From: Paracoccaceae bacterium
GTDB taxonomy: Bacteria > Pseudomonadota > Alphaproteobacteria > Rhodobacterales > Rhodobacteraceae
DNA: 7,061 nt
NCBI GenBank assembly: GCA_007123625.1
Contig: SKKS01000192.1
Coordinates: forward strand, 1-7,061
Direction: 5' to 3'
Shown here: positions 1 to 4,948 of the stretch, in pieces
Position numbering within the stretch: the stretch's first letter is position 1
Layout of the letters: every line of letters begins with the position of its first letter
Notes under the pieces: generated by a model
The model's input: the letters and a program-made list of their open reading frames with translations, nothing else
What the model was told of the DNA's origin: nothing
Databases searched by the model: none
Program-made: the position numbers and the translations under genes

Positions 1-575
1 CGCAGATGGGGTTCTTCTTTACCCTGTCCTGGCCCGCCTATGGCGGTGAGGACGGCTTGCCCATCTTCGTGCGCAATCAGTTTCCGGGCGTGAACACCCT
101 GCGCCCGTGGGAGTTCTTCCTAGTGTCCTTTGGCGTTCTGGTGGTGGCGCTGGTGTTGTTCGCAGCACTGCGCGCGTCACGCTTCGGGGCGGCGCTGATG
201 GCGATCCGGCAGAACCCGGACCGCGCGGCGGCGGTCGGGATTTCGCCCTTCGGGGTGAAGCTGACAGCCTTCGTGATCTCGGGAATGCTGACGGGGCTGG
301 CGGGGGCCATGATGGCGGACCTCAGCCGTTTTGTCAGCCCGGCCATGATGGCCTGGACGATGTCGGGCGAATTGATCGTCATCATCATCCTTGGCGGTGT
401 GGGGCGGCTGTGCGGCCCGGTGCTGGGGGCGGCAATCCTGGTGGGGTTCGAAACCCTGTTCGGCGGCTGGACCGAACACTGGAAGCTGTGGCTGGGGCTG
501 GTGCTTCTGGGCGTGGTGCTGTTCGCGCGCGGGGGTGTGATCGGGCTGCTTGCGGGGCGCGAACGCCATGGATAG
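1..575 (+). CDS. livM: Branched-chain amino acid-type ABC transporter permease, LivM family (5'-truncated by window edge)
   Basis: This is the C-terminal part of an inner-membrane permease of the LivM type, one of the two membrane subunits of HAAT/Liv importers. About 191 residues are visible, read from base 3. The family is usually about 300-350 residues, so the N-terminal third or more lies outside. Seen in sequence: the conserved entry motif with TGGEDGL-like spacing (AYGGEDGL, about residue 12), and a hydrophobic helix near residues 37-57 (FFLVSFGVLVVALVLF). It is followed by the LivH/LivM cytoplasmic loop: SRFGAALMAIRQNPDRAAAVGI, then KLTAFVISGMLTGLAGA. Further hydrophobic spans come near residues 121-146 (IVIIILGGVGRLCGPVLGAA) and at the C-terminus. 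The stop overlaps the next gene's ATG by 8 nt, which supports one operon with the two ATPases. The substrate is not determinable: amino acids are the default, but amide, urea and aromatic-acid importers share the fold. The family call is firm; the symbol is by family. Confidence 0.93.
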   Translation, partial: QMGFFFTLSWPAYGGEDGLPIFVRNQFPGVNTLRPWEFFLVSFGVLVVALVLFAALRASRFGAALMAIRQNPDRAAAVGISPFGVKLTAFVISGMLTGLAGAMMADLSRFVSPAMMAWTMSGELIVIIILGGVGRLCGPVLGAAILVGFETLFGGWTEHWKLWLGLVLLGVVLFARGGVIGLLAGRERHG

Positions 576-1326
576 CGCGGTTCTGGAACTGGACGGGCTG
601 CGCAAGTCTTTTGGCGCGCTCAAGGCCACGGACGATGTGTCGCTGACGCTGCGCCCGGGCGAGGTTCACGCGCTGATCGGACCCAACGGCGCAGGCAAGA
701 CCACGCTTATGGCGCAGATCAGCGGCTGGCTGACTCCCGATGCGGGGACGATCCGGTTTCGCGGGCAGGACGTGACAGGGTTGAGCGTGGCGCAGCGGGC
801 GCGGCTGGGGCTGGGGCGGAGTTTCCAGATATCGTCGCTGATCCCCGAATACTCGGCCCGGCGCAACGTGATGCTGGCCTTGCAGGCGCGGCAGGGGCAT
901 CCGTTCCGGTTCCTCTGGCCGGTGCGCCTTGACCGCACCTTGACCGATCCGGCCCGCGCAATTCTGGACCGGGTGGGGCTGGGGCCGCGGGCGTCGGTCC
1001 CGGCGGGGGAACTGGCGCATGGCGAGCGGCGGCTTCTGGAAATCGCCATCGCACTGGCGCTGGAACCGGCGTGTTTCCTGCTGGACGAGCCGATGGCCGG
1101 GATGGGCACCGAAGGGGTGGGGCAGTTGGTGACATTCCTGCGCGACCTGAAACACGAAGCACCGATCCTGCTTGTGGAGCATGACATGGACGCGGTGTTC
1201 GCGCTGGCAGACCGGATTTCGGTGCTGGTCTATGGCCGCATCATCGCCACCGGCACCGTGACCGAAATCCGCGCCAACGCGCAGGTGCGCCGCGCCTATC
1301 TGGGCGATGAGGAGCCGGGATCATGA
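568..1326 (+). CDS. livG: Branched-chain amino acid-type ABC transporter ATP-binding protein, LivG family
   Basis: A 252-residue cytoplasmic ATPase that powers the importer. All nucleotide-binding motifs are intact: Walker A GPNGAGKTT (residues 38-46), Q-loop Gln88 in SFQISSL, an ABC signature region LAHGERRLLEIA (149-160), Walker B CFLLDEP (169-175) with catalytic Glu174, and the H-loop His205 in LLVEHDMDAV. The signature reads AHGER where the general ABC form is LSGGQ; LivG proteins normally carry this kind of variant. The C-terminus ends near AYLG, typical of LivG. The ATG at 568 was chosen over the in-frame TTG at 550 because it is an ATG, it overlaps the permease stop by 8 nt, and the motif spacing fits the family. 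Only a weak G-rich ribosome-binding site (about 554-557) precedes it, so translation is probably coupled to livM. The length is normal for the family. Confidence 0.95.
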   Translation: MDSAVLELDGLRKSFGALKATDDVSLTLRPGEVHALIGPNGAGKTTLMAQISGWLTPDAGTIRFRGQDVTGLSVAQRARLGLGRSFQISSLIPEYSARRNVMLALQARQGHPFRFLWPVRLDRTLTDPARAILDRVGLGPRASVPAGELAHGERRLLEIAIALALEPACFLLDEPMAGMGTEGVGQLVTFLRDLKHEAPILLVEHDMDAVFALADRISVLVYGRIIATGTVTEIRANAQVRRAYLGDEEPGS

Positions 1327-2012
1327 GCGCGCTTCTGAAGCTTGAAGGGGTGCAGGTATTCTATGGCGCGAGCCAAGCGCTGTTCGGGGTCGATCTGGAA
1401 CTGGCCGAGGGCGAGGTTCTGGCGCTCATGGGGCGCAACGGCATGGGCAAGACCACCACCATCCACACCCTGTGCCGGATGCTGCCATTGCGCTACGGCA
1501 AGGTCTGGTTCGCGGGACATGACATCAGTGGCTGGCCGTCGCACCGCGCGGCGCGGCTGGGCATCGGGCTGGTGCCCGAGGGGCGGCGCTGTTTTCCCAA
1601 CCTGAGCGTGACCGAGAACCTGATCGCCGCCGCCCGGTCCGGGCATTGGACTTTGGAGCGGGTGCAGGCGTTCTTTCCGCGGCTGGCGGAACGCAAGGAC
1701 CAGTCGGCGCGCACGCTGTCGGGGGGCGAGCAGCAGATGCTGGCCATCGGGCGCGCGCTGATGACCAACCCGCGCCTGCTGGTGCTGGACGAGGCAACCG
1801 AAGGCCTGGCCCCCACCATCCGGCGCGAGATATGGGAGGCGATCGGCACGCTCAAGCGCGATGGCTACGCGATCCTGCTGGTGGACAAGGCGCTGTCCGA
1901 GATCAAGCCGCTGGCCGACCGCTGCGCGATCCTTGGGCGCGGCGAGATCGTCTGGACCGGCCCGCCGGGCGATCTGAGCGCAGACGTTCAGGCACGGCAT
2001 CTGGGGGTCTGA
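1323..2012 (+). CDS. livF: Branched-chain amino acid-type ABC transporter ATP-binding protein, LivF family
   Basis: A 229-residue partner ATPase of the same importer. Motifs in order: Walker A GRNGMGKTT (37-45), the LivF hallmark LVPEGRRCFPNLSVTENL (83-100), signature LSGGEQQ (132-138), Walker B LLVLDEA (152-158) with Glu157, and the D-loop region EGLAP (160-164). The H-loop position reads LLVDK (185-189). Ordinary LivF has LLVEQ there and classical ABC ATPases have a histidine, so this belongs to a variant LivF subgroup. The start is firm: the ATG overlaps the livG stop (ATGA, 1323-1326) and has a strong GAGGAG ribosome-binding site at 1309-1314, 8 nt upstream. It is the last gene of the liv operon here, because a strong hairpin follows its stop within 6 nt. 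The symbol is by family; the substrate is unknown. Confidence 0.94.
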   Translation: MSALLKLEGVQVFYGASQALFGVDLELAEGEVLALMGRNGMGKTTTIHTLCRMLPLRYGKVWFAGHDISGWPSHRAARLGIGLVPEGRRCFPNLSVTENLIAAARSGHWTLERVQAFFPRLAERKDQSARTLSGGEQQMLAIGRALMTNPRLLVLDEATEGLAPTIRREIWEAIGTLKRDGYAILLVDKALSEIKPLADRCAILGRGEIVWTGPPGDLSADVQARHLGV

Positions 2013-2013
2013 G

Positions 2014-2079
2014 GCGCCGGCATGCCCCCGCCCCGGTACGCTCCACCCACCCCTGCGCGCCGGGGCGCGGGCATGCCCC
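2014..2079 (+). repeat. Direct near-repeat pair of 15 bp, 51 bp apart
   Basis: Bases 2014-2028 and 2065-2079 match at 14 of 15 positions around a GGCATGCC palindrome. The offset is 51 bp. The repeated palindromic core is what generates the alternative hairpins in this gap. It may be a remnant of a short repeated element; whether copies exist elsewhere in the genome cannot be seen from this window. Confidence 0.5.
2019..2077 (+). terminator. Long imperfect hairpin 6 nt after the livF stop (candidate transcript end or 3'-protective structure)
   Basis: Bases 2019-2036 and 2060-2077 are reverse complements at 17 of 18 positions (C-C mismatch at 2028/2068). The pairing can continue inward through a U-G pair (2037/2059), one mismatch (2038/2058) and three G-C/C-G pairs (2039-2041 with 2055-2057). 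That leaves a 13-nt loop, 2042-2054. This is 20 Watson-Crick pairs in 23 positions, mostly G-C. No U-tract follows, so it is not a textbook intrinsic terminator. A 3'-end-stabilising hairpin, a factor-dependent stop or a REP-like palindrome fit as well. The inverted repeat is certain; the role is inferred from its position. Confidence 0.55.
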
Positions 2080-2086
2080 GGCGCGC
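2055..2086 (+). repeat. Perfect 12-bp inverted repeat, mutually exclusive with the preceding hairpin
   Basis: Bases 2055-2066 (GCGCGCCGGGGC) and 2075-2086 (GCCCCGGCGCGC) are exact reverse complements around an 8-nt loop, 2067-2074. Both arms share bases with the 2019-2077 hairpin, so the two structures cannot coexist in one RNA. That arrangement resembles an attenuator switch. In the absence of a U-tract or a leader peptide, the switch reading is only an inference. Confidence 0.6.
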
Positions 2087-2101
2087 GACTGCCGCGCTTG
2101 T

Positions 2102-2149
2102 GCAACGCTCGGGGGCGATGCCACAGCCGAAAACCGGCGGGAGCGTTGC
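2102..2149 (+). repeat. 9-bp inverted repeat with a nested small stem in the leader of the glycosyltransferase operon
   Basis: GCAACGCTC at 2102-2110 and GAGCGTTGC at 2141-2149 are exact reverse complements separated by 30 nt. Inside that loop, GCCG (2126-2129) can pair with CGGC (2135-2138) around AAAAC. It could be an RNA leader structure or an operator-like site. It lies 70 nt or more upstream of the preferred start of the next gene. Confidence 0.45.
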
Positions 2150-2192
2150 GCCGCGCGATCCCATGCGGCATGAGAAGGGGCATTCGGCAGGA

Positions 2193-2222
2193 TCGTTGCG
2201 AAAACGAAGGGACAGGCAGTTG
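2193..2222 (+). promoter_or_regulatory. Ribosome-binding site and TTG start of the first glycosyltransferase gene, abutted by a small stem-loop
   Basis: AAGG at 2207-2210 lies 9 nt before an in-frame TTG at 2220, the best ribosome-binding-site and start combination near the point where family-like protein begins. TCGTT (2193-2197) pairs with AACGA (2203-2207) around GCGAA, placing a short stem right against the AAGG. Alternative starts: ATG 2244 has no clear site. ATG 2163 has none. ATG 2022 has GAGG at 2011-2014, but it sits inside the strong hairpin and adds a low-complexity peptide. Confidence 0.4.
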
Positions 2223-3242
2223 GGATTGGGCGCCACGCTGAGAATGCGCGCCGAGCGGCAGGCCAAACTGGCGCGCGCCCTGCGCAAAAGCCGCGAGTTG
2301 CGCCGCGTCGCCCTGCGCACCGACCGCATCCGCCCCGACATGATCCTGGCCTTCACCACGCAGCGCAACGAGCGTATCCGGCTGCCGTATTTCCTGGAGT
2401 ATTACCGGCGGCTTGGGGTCGGGCATTTCCTGATGGTGGACAACGGCTCGGACGACGGCAGCGCCGACTACCTGGCTGCGCAGGGGGATGTGTCGCTCTG
2501 GTCGACCACCGCCAGCTATCGCGCCGCAAGTTATGGCGTGGACTGGCTGAACCATCTGCAATGGCGGTACGGTGCCCGACACTGGACACTGGTGGTCGAT
2601 GTGGATGAATTCCTGGTCTATCCGTTCTGCGACACGCGCCCGCTGGCGGCTCTGACCGGCTGGCTGGAGGCCTCGGGGCGCCGGTCCTTCGGGGCTATGC
2701 TGCTGGACATGTACCCCAAGGGCCCACTGTCCGAACTCGCCTATGCCGAGGGGCAGAACCCGTTCGAGATCGCGCGCTGGTTCGATGCCGGGAACCTGTG
2801 CATCACCCGAAATGCGCGCTATCGCAACCTGTGGATACAGGGCGGCGCGCGTGCGCGCGTGTTCTTCCCCGACCGGCCCAGGGCCGCGCCTGCGCTGAAC
2901 AAGACCCCTCTGGTGCGCTGGAGCCGCAGCTATGCCTATACAAGTTCCACCCACATGCTCCTGCCGCGCGGGCTGAACCGGGTGTATGACAGCACCGGGG
3001 GCGAGTTGGCGTCCGGCGTGCTGTTGCATGCCAAGTTTCTGGACACGCAGGCCAGCAGTCTGGCCAGCCGCGCACGCGCGGAAGCCGCGCGGGGCGAACA
3101 CTACGGTCACGGGCGCGAATACGCGGCCTATGAGGCGGGGCTGGAGGCGGCGCCGGACATGTGGTGCGACTGGTCCACGGAATACATCAACTGGCGTCAG
3201 CTCGAAATCCTGGGGCTGATGTCCAAGGGGGACTGGGCATGA
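2220..3242 (+). CDS. Family-2-like glycosyltransferase with DxDEF motif (Glyco_tranf_2_4 / GT92-like group)
   Basis: A soluble protein, probably a sugar transferase that uses a nucleotide-sugar donor; 340 residues from TTG 2220. Seen: a basic N-terminal stretch (residues 1-40), then a GT-A-type Rossmann start FTTQRNE (45-51) and VDNGSDDGS (73-81). The metal-binding motif DVDEF follows (127-131; Asp127, Asp129). Later come NLWIQGGARARVFF (203-216), LNKTPLVRW (226-234), a histidine in STHMLLP (about 245) and LLHAKF (268-273). This order is the one I know from short GT-A enzymes common in Rhodobacteraceae. There is no signal peptide or membrane span, so it acts in the cytoplasm or at the inner face of the membrane. 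Its stop overlaps the next gene by 4 nt (ATGA). Donor and acceptor are unknown. The start is uncertain: the frame is open back to 2022 and beyond. The family is confident. Confidence 0.9.
   Translation: MGLGATLRMRAERQAKLARALRKSRELRRVALRTDRIRPDMILAFTTQRNERIRLPYFLEYYRRLGVGHFLMVDNGSDDGSADYLAAQGDVSLWSTTASYRAASYGVDWLNHLQWRYGARHWTLVVDVDEFLVYPFCDTRPLAALTGWLEASGRRSFGAMLLDMYPKGPLSELAYAEGQNPFEIARWFDAGNLCITRNARYRNLWIQGGARARVFFPDRPRAAPALNKTPLVRWSRSYAYTSSTHMLLPRGLNRVYDSTGGELASGVLLHAKFLDTQASSLASRARAEAARGEHYGHGREYAAYEAGLEAAPDMWCDWSTEYINWRQLEILGLMSKGDWA
3225..3241 (+). promoter_or_regulatory. Strong ribosome-binding site for the branching glycosyltransferase gene
   Basis: AAGGGGG at 3225-3231 lies 7 nt before ATG 3239. 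This decides the start over the upstream in-frame codon at 3161, which would overlap the preceding gene by 82 nt and add a peptide with no family resemblance. Confidence 0.7.
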
Positions 3243-4948
3243 TCGGGGCCGGGGAAAACAGCGCGGGGACGCTGGGGATCGTCATGCTGTGCCACACTGC
3301 GCTGGACCGCGCGCAGCAGGTGGCGCGCTTCTGGGCGGCGGGCGGCTGTCCGGTGGTGATCCATCTGGACCGCTCGGTGCCGGGAGACGCGGCGAAGGAA
3401 TTGCGCGCGGCGCTGGCCGATCTGGGCGCGGTACGCGTGATCCAGCGCCACCGCTGCCCGTGGGGGCGCTGGGGGATCGTGGCTGCCACGCTGGATGCGA
3501 CGGCGGACCTGCTGGCGGCAAATCCGGGCGTGCGGCATGTGGCGCTGACATCGGGCGCGTGTCTGCCGCTGCGTCCGGTGGCGGAAATGATGGCGTGGCT
3601 GGCGGAACGGGCGGACACGGATTTCATCGAATCGGTGTCGGTGCACGATGTGTCCTGGACCGTGGGCGGATTGTCGGTGGAGCGTTTCACGCGCTGGTTC
3701 CCCTTCGACTGGCGTCGGCAGCGCTGGCTGTTCGACGCCGCGGTCGAGGTGCAGCGCGCCCTGGGCCTGCGCCGCGAGGTGCCGCGCCCGCTGGACCCGC
3801 ATCTCGGCAGCCAGTGGTGGTGCCTGACCCGCGTCACGCTCGAAGCAATCCTGAACGACCCCAAGCGCCGCCGGTATGAGCGGTATTTCCGCCATGTCTG
3901 GATCCCGGACGAGGCGTATTTCCAGACCCTCGCCCGGCGCCACGCGCGCCGGATCGAAAGCCGCTCGCTCACGCTGGCCAAGTTCGACCGCAACGGCAGA
4001 CCGCATCTGTTCTATGACGATCATCTGCAGTTGTTGCGGCGCTCCGACTGTTTCATCGCGCGCAAGATCTGGCCGCAGGCAGAGCGGCTTTATGATTTCT
4101 TCCTGACCGACAAGGTCGCGCAGGGCCGCCCGGTGAACCCGCAACCCGAACGGATCGCGCGCCATTTCGCCCGCGCCGAACGCCAGCGGCTGGAGGGACG
4201 CGCGGGGCTTTACATGCAAAGCCGTTTTCCGGCCGAAACCGTGACCCGCGACAAGACGGCGGGCCCCTATGCCATGCTGTGCGGGTTTTCGGCGCTGTAT
4301 CCGGGGATCGCTAAGTGGCTGTCGGATGCGGCGGGCACGCGGGTGCATGGGCATCTGTATGCGCGCGAGCGGGTGGAATTCGCGGGTGGGGCGCGGGTCT
4401 GGAACGGTGCGCTGAGTGACAGCGCAGCCTTGCGCGACTATAACCCTCGCATGTTCCTGACCAACCTGATTTGGAACACCCGGGGCGAGCGGCAGGTGTT
4501 CCAGTATGCGCCGCAGGACGCGACGGATCCAGGGCTTGAGACGTTCATCGCCACCGATGCCAATGCGCATGTGGCCATAATCTCGGGCGGTTGGGTGCTG
4601 GGGTTTGTCGGGCGCGACCCTGCCGATCCAGAGGTGCGGCGCGAACTGGCCGCGCTGCAGAAAAGCGAACTTGCGCTGTTGGAGCGGCTGCGCGGACCCG
4701 AGGCGCGCGCGCAGGTGCGCATCTGGACGCTGGCCGAGTACCTTGAGGCGCCGGACGACAACCTGGCGCTGATGCTGGCACACATCGCACCGGGGGCGGA
4801 GGCGTCGAAACCGCCCGAACGTGTGGCGCTGGACTGGGTTGGCCCCTTTGTCGCAAGCACGCGCAATGCCGGGCTGCCGCTGGTCACCTTGGGCGATTAT
4901 CCGACCGGCGCCGCGCCCGCGTCCGGGGGATGGAGAGCGCCGGAATGA
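3239..4948 (+). CDS. Core-2/I-branching (GT14, 'Branch') type glycosyltransferase with a long extra C-terminal domain
   Basis: A 569-residue protein without signal peptide or membrane span. Residues 11-270 match the GT14 Branch pattern: a first strand LGIVMLCHT (12-20), VVIHLDRS (39-46), CPWGRWGIV (73-81), LTSGACLPLRP (103-113), GSQWWCLTR (190-198) and PDEAYFQTL (223-231). Glu225 aligns with the catalytic glutamate of animal core-2 GlcNAc transferases (SPDEHLW). By family it would add beta-1,6-linked GlcNAc or, in other GT14 members, xylose; the donor here is unknown. Residues about 300-569 form a second domain with no motif I can assign. I recall a family labelled DUF5928 fused to Branch domains in Rhodobacterales, and this is probably it. 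The domain contains GPYAMLCGF (342-350), ARVWNGALSD (385-394) and HVAIISGGWVLGFVG (444-458). The gene is joined to both neighbours by ATGA overlaps, so it is probably made in fixed proportion with them. Confidence 0.88.
   Translation: MIGAGENSAGTLGIVMLCHTALDRAQQVARFWAAGGCPVVIHLDRSVPGDAAKELRAALADLGAVRVIQRHRCPWGRWGIVAATLDATADLLAANPGVRHVALTSGACLPLRPVAEMMAWLAERADTDFIESVSVHDVSWTVGGLSVERFTRWFPFDWRRQRWLFDAAVEVQRALGLRREVPRPLDPHLGSQWWCLTRVTLEAILNDPKRRRYERYFRHVWIPDEAYFQTLARRHARRIESRSLTLAKFDRNGRPHLFYDDHLQLLRRSDCFIARKIWPQAERLYDFFLTDKVAQGRPVNPQPERIARHFARAERQRLEGRAGLYMQSRFPAETVTRDKTAGPYAMLCGFSALYPGIAKWLSDAAGTRVHGHLYARERVEFAGGARVWNGALSDSAALRDYNPRMFLTNLIWNTRGERQVFQYAPQDATDPGLETFIATDANAHVAIISGGWVLGFVGRDPADPEVRRELAALQKSELALLERLRGPEARAQVRIWTLAEYLEAPDDNLALMLAHIAPGAEASKPPERVALDWVGPFVASTRNAGLPLVTLGDYPTGAAPASGGWRAPE

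Larger units (their letters stand above)
2013..2219 (+). other. Intergenic region rich in inverted repeats, between the liv operon and the glycosyltransferase operon
   Basis: This 207-bp gap carries three or four inverted repeats, listed separately. No convincing -35/-10 pair could be read. TTGCGC at 2146 followed by CATGAG at 2169 is too poor to call, though alphaproteobacterial promoters in high-G+C DNA are often weakly conserved. The frame of the downstream glycosyltransferase stays open back to an ATG at 2022. The peptide it would add is proline/arginine/glycine-rich, does not resemble the family N-terminus, and is encoded by the hairpins. I therefore read the stretch as an operon end plus a structured leader. 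Confidence 0.6.

Noticed and set aside
2077..2100. Intrinsic terminator U-tract after the livF hairpins
   Set aside because: The bases following either stem are GC-rich with no run of T, so a classic Rho-independent terminator is not supported.
2146..2174. Possible promoter TTGCGC - 17 nt - CATGAG
   Set aside because: The -10 match is only three of six and it overlaps another repeat. Nothing sets it apart from chance.
1296..3110. 604-codon open frame on the minus strand
   Set aside because: It lies opposite livF, the hairpin gap and most of the glycosyltransferase gene, whose motifs are clear. Its protein is rich in Arg, Pro, Gln and Ala with no domain order. It is a typical high-G+C antisense shadow.
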